DNA of 64,000 nt from Gordonibacter sp034932485 (GTDB lineage Bacteria; Actinomycetota; Coriobacteriia; Coriobacteriales; Eggerthellaceae): contig JAYFOQ010000022.1 of assembly GCA_034932485.1 (NCBI GenBank), positions 1 through 64,000 of the forward strand, read 5' to 3'. The stretch's first letter is position 1, and each line of letters begins with the position of its first letter. A program made the position numbers and the translations under genes. Below, piece after piece: positions 52,555 to 61,599 of this stretch. The notes under the pieces were generated by a model. The model did no database searches. It saw only the letters and a program-made list of their open reading frames with translations, and was not told where the DNA came from.

Positions 52555-53292
52555 TTGAAGGTGAAGGTTAAGGAACAAATTAGAAGGATGCTCGTCGCGG
52601 TCAAATCACATAAGAAGCAAGCGGCGGTTATTGGCACTTGCATAATCATCATCATTGGCGTTACGGTTGCACTGTCACTCGCAACCTGCTCGAGCAATTC
52701 CAATAAAAGGCATGACGGAGTTACCGAGAACAACATCGATGGCTTCTCATTCGAGCGGTTCAATAAAATTAGAGAGACCGGCGCCACCGATGCAGGCGAT
52801 AGCAATGATGGCAGCCAAGATGAGGTTGGTGAAAACAAAGGCAACACACAAGAACAGATTGACGCCCTCACAGAGCAATCCAGCGAATTTAGCAACCTAG
52901 GTCAAGACGCAGGCAAGGGTTCAACACCTGACGGCTCAGCCTCGAACAATATTCCCAACGACGATAGCTCCACCAACAATGTCAATGCTCCCCAAGCACC
53001 AACAACGCCAGAAAAGCACTGGGTCGTTGATTACGAACAGGTTTGGGTAGAGGACTCCCCAGCCTGGATCGAGCAAGTGCCAATTTATGGGTATGAGGAG
53101 CAGTCCGTCTGCAATATCTGCAACCAGGTCATTACCAACAACGAAGTCGCACACGGCAAGGCACATATGCAGGCCGGTGAAGGTTCTGGGCACCACACGG
53201 AGTATAAGCAGGTTGTCACGGGATACAACACGGTCGGCCACCCAGCAGAGGGTCACTATACAACCGTAGAGTCGGGAGGGCATTGGGAATAA
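52555..53292 (+). CDS. Membrane-anchored protein with Cys/His extracellular domain
   Basis: About 245 residues. A cytoplasmic basic start is followed by one helix (CIIIIIGVTVALSLATC) ending in a lipobox-like SLATC. A long polar linker rich in Asn/Ser/Asp leads to a C-terminal domain with CNICNQ and several histidines (HGKAH, GSGHH). The start is ambiguous: GTG 52552, TTG 52555 or GTG 52561; GAGGG at 52544 favours the middle one. It may be a cell-surface factor of the transfer apparatus. Confidence 0.6.
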   Translation: MKVKVKEQIRRMLVAVKSHKKQAAVIGTCIIIIIGVTVALSLATCSSNSNKRHDGVTENNIDGFSFERFNKIRETGATDAGDSNDGSQDEVGENKGNTQEQIDALTEQSSEFSNLGQDAGKGSTPDGSASNNIPNDDSSTNNVNAPQAPTTPEKHWVVDYEQVWVEDSPAWIEQVPIYGYEEQSVCNICNQVITNNEVAHGKAHMQAGEGSGHHTEYKQVVTGYNTVGHPAEGHYTTVESGGHWE

Positions 53293-53381
53293 ACATCTTT
53301 ATTGAAACTTCGTGTGTTAATCATGCACAGTTAATCATGCACCGCCACAAGACGCGACGGTGCATTTTTGATTCTCCATAA

Positions 53382-53672
53382 TCAAGCTATCTCTTCTTGG
53401 GAAAAGCAGGTTTCGTTCACCGATGCACACACATCCGCAAGAATGCCCTTAAGGGTTTCGAAATAATATTTAGCCTCACGATCAAGGGTGCCGTCTTGAA
53501 CTAATTCATAATCAATGGTTTCCGCCATTCCTTCAAAGAATGATTTGTAAAATTTCTTAGCATCAAATTTACCGCTCTTCTTCTCTATCTCAAAAATTCT
53601 ATTGTTGTCTTCTGTACTTAGTTCCAATTGATACCTATCCCCAAGCACTCTGAAGCTAATCTGCCTTTTCAT
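53382..53672 (-). CDS. Small partner protein of the PHP-ATPase
   Basis: A 96-residue protein (MKRQISFRVLGDRYQLELST opens it) with mixed beta strands then amphipathic helices (FYKSFFEGMAETIDYELV). It overlaps the end of the ATPase gene by 17 bp on the same strand, so it is made from the same transcript. No known domain. The tight coupling suggests a subunit, antitoxin-like inhibitor or sensor. Confidence 0.6.
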   Translation of the reverse strand: MKRQISFRVLGDRYQLELSTEDNNRIFEIEKKSGKFDAKKFYKSFFEGMAETIDYELVQDGTLDREAKYYFETLKGILADVCASVNETCFSQEEIA

Positions 53673-56040
53673 ATCGTTTCATCCTTTTCTTTATCGTATC
53701 TAAACCGCCTTCTACATTCTCTGCCACAAGACCTAACATTTTGTAATCGTCACATTCATATTCAAGCGCTCCTGACGAAATGGAAATTTTTCCCTCATCA
53801 TCTCGCTTAATCAGTATCACGTTGTCGGCATCAAGATTCACAATAAATTGAGGATTATGCGTCACCAATATCACTTGCCTACTTTGTGCAATGTTCCTGA
53901 AATCCTTGATTACAGCAGACTTTATGGCAGTCTGCGATATCTGATCCTCAGGTTGGTCAATAAGATATATTGAGCTGCCCTCAAGTCCATCAGCAAGAAG
54001 GGCAAAATAAATCTGAGCATTATATCCTTGCGAACGAGTCATAAATAAATCGTCCCCTTGATTAATTATTGCCTGCTGAGGTTTGAGTGCGTCATCGAGC
54101 AAGCTGTTAAGCTTGTTCTCTAGAACCAGAATAGGATCACCATCCTCATCATGGTATTGCAGAAGGCACTTCTTTAACGTAGAGGCGTCAACAGTCGAAG
54201 TGTCAATGTGCTTCCCCGCGCGTAGAACTTTAGACACGATATCTTCAAGAAAACGAGGAGAAATTTCCCTTGAAGCTGTTCGGGAGACAAAAACATACGC
54301 TCCAACGTTCTTTGTATCCGGCTTAATGGTAACGGGATCAAAAGAAAACTTCACTTCCTTAACCAGAGTTCTTTTTTTAATAATACTGGCAACTCCCTCC
54401 GCAAAGGAGTTTTTATCCGAAAGGAAGCGCGTCTCAAGCTTACCTCTGTCCGTCGATCGATCTGTGAAGGATTTCTTTTTTGCATCTAGGACGGTATTGA
54501 TGGCGTTGGCTATCGATTCATCCCGCTTGAGTGCACTGACTTGCCCCTGATGCTTTTTGATGATTTTGTTTAATATCCTCTCAACTGAAGCGATATCTTC
54601 AATATCTTCTTCGTCGAGTTGTTTCGCAAACGAATCTTTAAAGCCTTCAACAATATTGACAGCTTTTTTCAATTTCGAGACAAAACTCGTCTCCTTGGTG
54701 GAAGACACCGCGCTTGCTCTCCCGATGATTTTCAGACCTGTCACTTCGGCTTGTTCACAAAAAGGCGGAATCGAAAAATCGCAAAGAGCGGCCAACTGTT
54801 TTTGATAATCAACAGAACAGCGAACCGCCTGTACGTATGCATCCAAATATCGTTGTGCAATCTCTCGGTAGTTCCCCACATCTACAGCTTCAGGGAATTT
54901 TCCTTGCAGCTCCTCGCTGATTAGACCTTGCCCGAGATTCTCAAACCTATCCCTAATAACACCTTGGTGGTCAATCTTGAAATTCCCTTCAGGTATTACC
55001 GTCTCAACGACTATCCCGTTATCCTTAAGATACTTTTCATATCCATCTGATAACTGTTTCTTTATGCCATGATACTGAGTCAATTTGCTTATTAGCAACG
55101 ATTTTCCGATTGAGTTATCACCAATAATTACGTTAATTCCTGGAGAAAGTGGTATAGAAATAGAGCTTTCATTTAATTGAAGTTCAATAGAATCCTTCGA
55201 CTCGGGTGCCGGACTAAAAAAACTGTTGACAGTTTTGATACGTCCGAAATCGGTTACCGCCATTGCAAGACCCTTGAATGTTGGCAAGCATTTCAAGTAC
55301 GTATATGGCATTTCGTCCTGTTTATGCTCGTCATAATGGGGATAAACGGACCATTGATGACAATCACTACCAGTAATAAAGCGAAGCTTATCCTCTATGT
55401 CCTTTTCATAAATATAGTTCTTATTAAAAAGTTCGTTTTTTCTATTCTTGTATTCGAATACATCGAAGTATTCCAGAAACAGGAATCTATCAAATCCCTG
55501 TTCTCCTACACTGTTCGCATCAGCATGTCTTACATTTTGGGATGTAAGCGAATTTTTCTGATGTGCTATTAGAACGACATTTGAATTGATTGAACGAATG
55601 ATTTCCCAAAATTTTGTTTCGCTGAATGCAGATTTCCCATCGTATTTAGGCTTTCCCGATATGCAAGGAATCGCACTGACAATTCGATTTTCGATTTCAT
55701 CTTCTGTATCGTCGAAGATTGCGACGATATGCACCTGAGAGTCTTCCTCATTATCACTAGGAAAGAGAACGCTGAACTCAACAGCAGGGAGCACTTTTCT
55801 AATACAGTTATCCGCACACTCTTCCTCTTTTAGTTTGAGATAGAGTTCTTTATCAAAGGCATCGTGATCGGATATTGCGCACATATTAACTTTTTTATTC
55901 TTAAGGCCTTCAATCAGCACTGAAATATTCTTCAGTGTTCCATCTTTAACCTTCGAATCATCCTTATGACTTGAAGCATGGGAATGAATATGAAAGTCAA
56001 CCTTTTGTCCAGTAAGAACCACTTTTTCCTGAGCCAACAC
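53656..56040 (-). CDS. PHP-domain/ABC-ATPase fusion (Ppl/TrlF-like)
   Basis: A 794-residue protein. The PHP domain (1-270) keeps metal-binding residues His17, His19, Asp58, His59, Glu88, His104, His160, Asp226 and His228, as in nucleases or phosphatases of this fold. An SMC/ABC-type ATPase follows: Walker A GDNSIGKS (307-314), a coiled-coil-like middle, a signature-like SQGYNAQIYFALL, Walker B IYLIDQPEDQ and a switch His in LVTHNPQ. Such PHP-ATPases include the Ppl phage-defence protein and the transposon-linked TrlF family. The start is GTG or the next TTG after AGAGGAGG. Confidence 0.85.
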   Translation of the reverse strand: MLAQEKVVLTGQKVDFHIHSHASSHKDDSKVKDGTLKNISVLIEGLKNKKVNMCAISDHDAFDKELYLKLKEEECADNCIRKVLPAVEFSVLFPSDNEEDSQVHIVAIFDDTEDEIENRIVSAIPCISGKPKYDGKSAFSETKFWEIIRSINSNVVLIAHQKNSLTSQNVRHADANSVGEQGFDRFLFLEYFDVFEYKNRKNELFNKNYIYEKDIEDKLRFITGSDCHQWSVYPHYDEHKQDEMPYTYLKCLPTFKGLAMAVTDFGRIKTVNSFFSPAPESKDSIELQLNESSISIPLSPGINVIIGDNSIGKSLLISKLTQYHGIKKQLSDGYEKYLKDNGIVVETVIPEGNFKIDHQGVIRDRFENLGQGLISEELQGKFPEAVDVGNYREIAQRYLDAYVQAVRCSVDYQKQLAALCDFSIPPFCEQAEVTGLKIIGRASAVSSTKETSFVSKLKKAVNIVEGFKDSFAKQLDEEDIEDIASVERILNKIIKKHQGQVSALKRDESIANAINTVLDAKKKSFTDRSTDRGKLETRFLSDKNSFAEGVASIIKKRTLVKEVKFSFDPVTIKPDTKNVGAYVFVSRTASREISPRFLEDIVSKVLRAGKHIDTSTVDASTLKKCLLQYHDEDGDPILVLENKLNSLLDDALKPQQAIINQGDDLFMTRSQGYNAQIYFALLADGLEGSSIYLIDQPEDQISQTAIKSAVIKDFRNIAQSRQVILVTHNPQFIVNLDADNVILIKRDDEGKISISSGALEYECDDYKMLGLVAENVEGGLDTIKKRMKRYEKAD

Positions 56041-56185
56041 AGTCCTCCTCTCGCTTATCTTAATTTGCTACATTTTAAATCTTCCAAAAAGCAAATCACT
56101 CAACAATTTTAGTTGATTGATAAATCTCGGGATAGACGATAGTAACTATCATTTTCATCGAGTATAGGAGAGTCCTCGTAAGATC

Positions 56186-56230
56186 AAGGACCGCAGCCTT
56201 GGCGCTTTTCGCGTCAGAGCTGCGGTCCTT
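56186..56230 (-). terminator. Terminator hairpin of the adhesin operon
   Basis: AAGGACCGCAGC (56186-56197) pairs perfectly with GCTGCGGTCCTT (56219-56230), loop 21 nt. It lies 36 bp past the small coupled gene on the minus strand. The rest of 56041-56265 is empty. Confidence 0.6.
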
Positions 56231-56265
56231 ATCGAACGCTCCCTTCCGTAAATTAAACGATTAGC

Positions 56266-56382
56266 CTACTCGCTAATCAAATGCTCTTCCTCCCAGCGGG
56301 CGGCGTTGCCAGAGGCTTGGCAACAGGCGAGCGCTACTACGATTGCGGCTCCCATGAGGATGCCGATAAACCAGACAATCAT
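56266..56382 (-). CDS. Small coupled membrane peptide (DUF3789-like)
   Basis: A 38-residue peptide: one hydrophobic helix (MIVWFIGILMGAAIVVALAC) and a polar tail. Its ATG overlaps the adhesin stop (ATGA) and AGGAGG precedes it. The design, a short helix followed by CQAS, resembles the DUF3789-type peptides that accompany element surface proteins. Confidence 0.6.
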   Translation of the reverse strand: MIVWFIGILMGAAIVVALACCQASGNAARWEEEHLISE

Positions 56383-59300
56383 TGCAGGTCCTCCTCTACA
56401 TCCACGACCTCATCGGCTGCCTTGCGGCGGCGAAGATAGATCCCCGCACCGGCCGTTGTACCCGCACCAGCTGCTGCAAGTGCAACTACCCACCAGGGGA
56501 AACTGTCGCCAGTCTTCGGAAGGTCCGCCTGCTCACTTTCCTTAGCAGGCACAGCCTTATCCTTCATCTCAACCTTTTGCACATCACCTGTGGCTTCAAC
56601 CGTGAACTTAACATCCTCAGCAATCTCATAGCCAGCGGGAGCACTAGTCTCGCGCAAAGTGTAATCGCCAGGTTCCAACCCGTTAATGCGGTGAACCTTG
56701 CCGTCGGTATCCCATTCGGCAACGACCTTGTTATCCTTGTCGATTACCCGCAAATGCGCTCCAGGAAGCTCTTCGCCCGTAGCGATATCGGTCTTGGAGA
56801 TGTCGACCTTGGTATAGTCATCTTTCATTTCAACTTTCTGCACATCGCCCGTTGGTTCAACGGTGAACTCAACCGAAGTTGCCATCAGGTAGCCTTCAGG
56901 CGCAATAGTTTCAGTGAGTACGTAATCACCCGGTTCAATGCCAACAATACGATGAGCCTCATCAGTGGAAACCCATTCCTCAACGACATTGCCATCTTTG
57001 TCGATGATAACCAGCGTGGCACCCGGCAACTCTTCGCCTGTGGTGGCATCAGTTTTGCTGATATCCAAAACAGTCGGCGTGTTCTCGAAGGTGAGCTCAA
57101 GCGTATCGCTGAACTGAGCATCCTGGGCGTCCAAACCAATGAAGCCCTGGTCATCGACCTTAAAGGTTACAGGCTGGGTCTCCAATGGCATAAAATAGCC
57201 CGCAGGTGTTTGAATCTCTTCAACCTCGAACGTACCATGCGGCATGTAGGGCAGCTCTGCTGTGCCGTTAGCCTCAGTAGTCAACTCGTACTCCCACTTG
57301 ACGTTAAAGCTGGAATCTAACTCGCCAACAGCTGCAGGTGCCATTTGCGTGATGCGAAACGTCGCGCCACCAAGCGCCTTGGTCGTGTCAGTAGAATCCA
57401 CCTTCAACAATTTAAGCGTGGTCGGCATATCAACCATATCGAACTCCTCGACCACAACAGGCACAAGCTGGCCTTGACTCTGGATGCCAATGTGATGCTC
57501 CTCTGTATCGAGTGCCCAGCCTTCAGGACTCTTGGTCTCGTAGGCCACATAATTGCCCAGAAACAAATCCTCAATCGAGGCCTTTCCTTGCGCATCTGTG
57601 ATCACGTAGCCGACAATCTGCCCGTCCGAAAAGCGCACGGTACCGTCGCCTGTTACCACGTCACCTTCGGCCTTGATACAGTACTCGGCTCCCTCAACTG
57701 GTACCTTGGTGGTGCCGTCGGTTTTGAGCAATTGGACCTCAGCGCGGATAGGTGCATCAGCATAGGTAACGATAATGGGATCATCCCACGTGTGGTATTC
57801 ATCAACTGCGAAGGTAATATCCTGCCCACCCAACACGTAGCCCTCAGGTGCCTGCACCTCATGGATGGTATAGGTGCCCTCATCGAGCTTCATCGGCAAA
57901 GTGACATGGCCCGTGCTACCGATGGTGGCCCATGTGTCCACGACCACCTCATTCATGTGGTCGGTATAGGTAACCAGCTTGTCGTCATCGTCGAAGATTT
58001 GGAAACTGCATGCAAGCGGGATCGACTTGCCGGTAGTACTGTCGACCTTTTGGATGGTGAGCGGGGTCTGCGGTATATGGTTTGCCACTACCTGAATGGG
58101 ATCGTACTGACCCTCGGCAGAAACCGTGATCTTCCAGTCGTCCACGCCAATGAGCGTGATACCGTGTTCGGCCTTCACGCGCTCAGCAACATCATCAGGA
58201 ATAATTTCATGCACCGTGTATTCACCGTAGGCCAAAGCCGCACTCCAGCCTGCAGGCACATGGGTCTTCGTGGACGCAAAACCATTCTCGTCAGTGACAA
58301 GCGTACAAACGACGCCCCCTTGTTGCACCTCCTCGCCCGTATCAGGAGATACCACCGCACTCACGTTCTCATTGATAATCTGGAACTGCACGCCTTCGAT
58401 GGCGATACGGGTAAACTCCTGATTCTCGTCATTATTGTTGGTAGGTACTTCCTTGAACAGGCGATAATCACCCCGCTGTACTGTGTCGGGAACCTTTGGC
58501 GTGTTCCACGAATACGCGCTCTCACCAATAACGCCGTCACTCGTGATCTGCACACAGAACTTACGTGGTGGATTGGCTGGATTTACCCCATCGTCAAGGT
58601 TATATCCCTGCGGCGCTTTGACCTCCTCAATCACTGCAGTTCCAAGCGGCATGCATGCCGTGGTGCCGTTGGTCTGATAGTAAAGGATATCTCCTGCAAC
58701 CTTGTATTCGTCAGAAAAGTAAGCGAACCCATCCTCATCAGTCGCAAACGTCCAAGAACGCACAGGGTCCCCCGACGCCTGTGCTGCTTCGGCACTCGAA
58801 TAGTAGCCATCGTAGTACCTCACGCTGAATTGGGCACCAGAAAGGTCAGACGCCCCTTGGGGTCGATTGGTGTTGGTTGTTGCATCCACCTTACCCACCA
58901 GCATGCCCACGGGGTCGGTGCGAGCCAAGTCAACGACCGTCCCGCCGTTGACCGCCGCAGTCGCATCAGACGCTACCGCCACAGGATACGCTGTCTCGTC
59001 AATCGCCATACCAGAAGAAGGCTCAATTTCCTTGACCCAGTAGCTACCTACTTCAAGCTCATCAGCCTTAGCATAGCCACCTGTATCCGTAACCATAGTC
59101 TTCACTAAATTGGAGCAAGCAGCATCAGCATACACACCATAAATCGCGTTTTCGACCGAATAGCAGCCGTTACCTTCAGTAACGTGAGGATTCGACGATA
59201 CCTTCGTCAGTTCAACCGCGCCATAAGGAATGTATTCAAAAGAAAGGATGAGCTGAGTACTTGAACCCGTATAGAGCATGAACGTAGAAAAGTTACCTGG

Positions 59301-59894
59301 CACTTCGCCACCGCGCATGGCAATCTGGCGTCCTGTAGCATGAATGTTGATCTCAGAACCATCAGTTCCAAATCCGATAACTTGCTCACGTGCCCAGTCC
59401 TTAAAGTCCTGGCTACACCCATAGAGCGCATAGTCTCCATTGCTTGAGAATGTGTCTGATAGCAGAATATGCGCAAGGGCCGCATAACGTGCATCGTTCA
59501 TCTCAGTGCCGTCATACCACGTGCTTGGCCACAATGATGCATCAAATCCAGGGCTACCATAGCTAAACCAAAGATCAGCTATCGTTTCGGCACTGCGTCC
59601 GCTCGGTGCCACCACAGATTCCTTGGCGTAGTTTCCGGAACTTGGCGTAGCCGCCCCCGGGTTGCCGCAATAGGCCATCTCGCCGTTGACGTGCATCCAA
59701 TTGGTTCCATATCCCCCATAATAAATTGCACCGCCCACAACCAAATCGGCAGATTCGCCAGCATAGGCATCGCGAATATCGGCCGCACCGACAGATAGAA
59801 CCGAAGCAAACGCCAATGTTAGCGCCAACAAGACACTCATGGCTTTTTCTACCTTTGTAGGATGAATAACCTTTTCCTTTAATGTTTCTTGCAT
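56379..59894 (-). CDS. Thioester/SpaA-repeat surface adhesin with LPKTGD anchor
   Basis: About 1171 residues. The signal peptide ends near VGAADIRDAYA. The first domain resembles a TQXA thioester domain: NGEMAYCGNPGAATPSSG holds the Cys and YALYGCSQDFKDW the Gln that can form an internal bond able to capture host surfaces. Eight SpaA/Cna-B repeats follow (ELTKVSSN, VGKVDATTNT, LFKEVPTN, TIQKVDSTTGKS, QLLKTDGT, KLLKVDSTDT, DISKTDATTGEELPGA, DISKTDIATGEELPGA), each with Lys and later Glu for isopeptide bonds. The tail has LPKTGD, one helix and RRRK, a sortase signal. ATG at 59894 follows the previous stop by 13 bp; TTG 59936 is longer but less likely. Confidence 0.87.
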   Translation of the reverse strand: MQETLKEKVIHPTKVEKAMSVLLALTLAFASVLSVGAADIRDAYAGESADLVVGGAIYYGGYGTNWMHVNGEMAYCGNPGAATPSSGNYAKESVVAPSGRSAETIADLWFSYGSPGFDASLWPSTWYDGTEMNDARYAALAHILLSDTFSSNGDYALYGCSQDFKDWAREQVIGFGTDGSEINIHATGRQIAMRGGEVPGNFSTFMLYTGSSTQLILSFEYIPYGAVELTKVSSNPHVTEGNGCYSVENAIYGVYADAACSNLVKTMVTDTGGYAKADELEVGSYWVKEIEPSSGMAIDETAYPVAVASDATAAVNGGTVVDLARTDPVGMLVGKVDATTNTNRPQGASDLSGAQFSVRYYDGYYSSAEAAQASGDPVRSWTFATDEDGFAYFSDEYKVAGDILYYQTNGTTACMPLGTAVIEEVKAPQGYNLDDGVNPANPPRKFCVQITSDGVIGESAYSWNTPKVPDTVQRGDYRLFKEVPTNNNDENQEFTRIAIEGVQFQIINENVSAVVSPDTGEEVQQGGVVCTLVTDENGFASTKTHVPAGWSAALAYGEYTVHEIIPDDVAERVKAEHGITLIGVDDWKITVSAEGQYDPIQVVANHIPQTPLTIQKVDSTTGKSIPLACSFQIFDDDDKLVTYTDHMNEVVVDTWATIGSTGHVTLPMKLDEGTYTIHEVQAPEGYVLGGQDITFAVDEYHTWDDPIIVTYADAPIRAEVQLLKTDGTTKVPVEGAEYCIKAEGDVVTGDGTVRFSDGQIVGYVITDAQGKASIEDLFLGNYVAYETKSPEGWALDTEEHHIGIQSQGQLVPVVVEEFDMVDMPTTLKLLKVDSTDTTKALGGATFRITQMAPAAVGELDSSFNVKWEYELTTEANGTAELPYMPHGTFEVEEIQTPAGYFMPLETQPVTFKVDDQGFIGLDAQDAQFSDTLELTFENTPTVLDISKTDATTGEELPGATLVIIDKDGNVVEEWVSTDEAHRIVGIEPGDYVLTETIAPEGYLMATSVEFTVEPTGDVQKVEMKDDYTKVDISKTDIATGEELPGAHLRVIDKDNKVVAEWDTDGKVHRINGLEPGDYTLRETSAPAGYEIAEDVKFTVEATGDVQKVEMKDKAVPAKESEQADLPKTGDSFPWWVVALAAAGAGTTAGAGIYLRRRKAADEVVDVEEDLQ

Positions 59895-59907
59895 TTCTCC
59901 CACCGCC

Positions 59908-60393
59908 TTATCGTTGCTGACAAGTACGATTGGCAACGGGATTATCCTGACCTATGCGCGAGCTCTCCCGCGCGGTAGCAGCACGCTCTGCAAGTGGGCG
60001 CTCAGCATCATGCGCCTCGGCCCATCGGCGGCGCGCTTCCACAAGTGCTTCCTTGATTGCAGTCGGCATCACCTTAACAGTATCCTTAACTGCCGTCCCA
60101 TCTTCATCGCGCAAAGGATTTCCATCCTCTCCGATGAACGTTTTTGTAAGCCAAACCTCCCGATTATCCAGCAATGGCACGTCGTACCAATCATCCCCCT
60201 TATACTTCGAAGGGTTCACAAACTTCGGACTGAATTGATAACCGCTCACATCAACGCCGTCTATAACGGTGTCCGAAGGTAACGTCACTTGGTTAAAGGT
60301 CTTTGCCTCGCCCGTTTCGCGATCGGCATACTCTATCCCTTGGCGCACAAAGCTCTTGTGAAACGAGAGATAGACGTTTTTCTTTTCTGCCAT
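59908..60393 (-). CDS. Conserved element protein, 161 residues
   Basis: AAGGAG precedes the ATG. It is hydrophilic with a repeated Tyr/Asp pattern (FHKSFVRQGIEYADRETGEA, GDDWYDVPLLDNREVWLTK) and an Arg/Ala-rich tail. It is upstream of the adhesin and downstream of the palindrome 5 region, so the pair is likely co-transcribed. I do not recognise a domain; a DNA- or surface-associated accessory are both possible. Confidence 0.6.
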   Translation of the reverse strand: MAEKKNVYLSFHKSFVRQGIEYADRETGEAKTFNQVTLPSDTVIDGVDVSGYQFSPKFVNPSKYKGDDWYDVPLLDNREVWLTKTFIGEDGNPLRDEDGTAVKDTVKVMPTAIKEALVEARRRWAEAHDAERPLAERAATARESSRIGQDNPVANRTCQQR

Positions 60394-60456
60394 GTATATC
60401 AGTGCTCCTTTTCGTTTTCGGGCCCATGAATCCGGAAGTGAGCCCTTTCGTTATCG

Positions 60457-60475
60457 CGGGGACATAATGTCCCCG
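60457..60475 (-). repeat. GGGGACAT-A-ATGTCCCC palindrome, copy 5
   Basis: CGGGGACATAATGTCCCCG lies 64 bp upstream of the 161-residue gene, 10 kb from copy 4. The 207-bp gap 60394-60600 holds little else. Confidence 0.85.
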
Positions 60476-60600
60476 TAAACTCTCCGCGTCGTCATCGATA
60501 CAACGCGACAGCCTCCTTTCTCCTTTTTAAGACAGCTCGAAATTCTTTTTCACCGTCTACCTTTATCTGATTTTTAACTGCATTGGAAACCGCCAAGCTG

Positions 60601-61599
60601 CTATCCGCCCACAATGTCACGCGCCCAGCTGCCACTCTTGACGAGGGACAAAATGAGCAGAATACACATTGCGAGATATTGAAGTGCATAAGTAAGGCCG
60701 TTAGCAATGCCATCGATGGGCGTATTTGTGCCAGGATTGGCAGCATTCAACCCGCCAAGGACGATTGGAAAGGACACAAGCAAAACAAGGATGATGATCC
60801 CCGCCAGACATACGGCCACGAAATTCTTAAGGTATCCAACGCCAATCTGACGTGTATCCTCGGTGCCCATCAATGCAAGCGGAATAGGACTAAAAGCAGC
60901 CATGAGGTATAGCTGAATGGCTCGTGCCCAGGAAACAACCAGTGCCACAATGTATGCCGCCAGCACTACGACCCAGCTGATAAGAGCCACAATAAGCATG
61001 GCGACAAGTGCTGCTACATCATCATTGGTGGTGACAATTGACACGGCATTGAGGTCGATAACACCGCCCGCGCCGAACATATTAATAATGCGCTCAATGG
61101 CAAGTTTGGTTACAGCATAGATTGACGACATAATCTCGAAGCTATTCTTTAAGAGAAACAAAAATACCGCGAAAAATACCAGTAGAAATACGACCTCTTT
61201 GATTCCCGGCATGCTCGCGTTTCCATCCATTCTCTGCGAGATTTGAATAAGCTTGATAGTAAACACAAACCCGAGAACTCCGCAGCCGATAGGCAGTATT
61301 GCAACCTGCCAAACGCCATAAACAAGAGAATACATGGTAGTTTCTCCTGCTGTGCCAAGCATCGAATCGAAACTAGCGGCAAGAATGCCGTCATAACCAA
61401 TGGATTTAAGCATGTTTATTTGATTCGCGAAGATCCAGTTGCAGCACTCACGTAATACCCCGCAAAGCCACTTGTTAATGTCATCGCCAATGGCCGCAAA
61501 CGCAAAGTCAGGAAAAAGCATAAGCGAACTTAGCATGAGAAACGTAAAAGCAAAGGGCAGAACAAAGCGCGGACTCTTGATTGAAACCACGTCAATCAC
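60601..61599 (-). CDS. TrbL/VirB6-like type IV secretion channel protein
   Basis: A 332-residue membrane protein. A cleavable signal precedes at least six helices, with LGFVFTIKLIQISQRM and the conserved AFSPIPLALMGTEDTRQIGV near the end, the usual ending of TrbL/VirB6 family channel proteins of Gram-positive conjugation. It should form the inner-membrane pore. The start is GTG, overlapping the stop of the previous gene (GTGA). Confidence 0.8.
   Translation of the reverse strand: MIDVVSIKSPRFVLPFAFTFLMLSSLMLFPDFAFAAIGDDINKWLCGVLRECCNWIFANQINMLKSIGYDGILAASFDSMLGTAGETTMYSLVYGVWQVAILPIGCGVLGFVFTIKLIQISQRMDGNASMPGIKEVVFLLVFFAVFLFLLKNSFEIMSSIYAVTKLAIERIINMFGAGGVIDLNAVSIVTTNDDVAALVAMLIVALISWVVVLAAYIVALVVSWARAIQLYLMAAFSPIPLALMGTEDTRQIGVGYLKNFVAVCLAGIIILVLLVSFPIVLGGLNAANPGTNTPIDGIANGLTYALQYLAMCILLILSLVKSGSWARDIVGG

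Noticed and set aside
57345..59108. Plus-strand open frame of 587 codons opposite the adhesin
   Set aside because: It lies wholly antisense to SpaA repeats that have clear domain motifs, has no ribosome-binding site of note and its residues look random. It is a by-product of repeat codon bias.
44376..60475. Five palindromes as a CRISPR array
   Set aside because: Copies are kilobases apart, symmetric, and have no regular spacers or cas genes.
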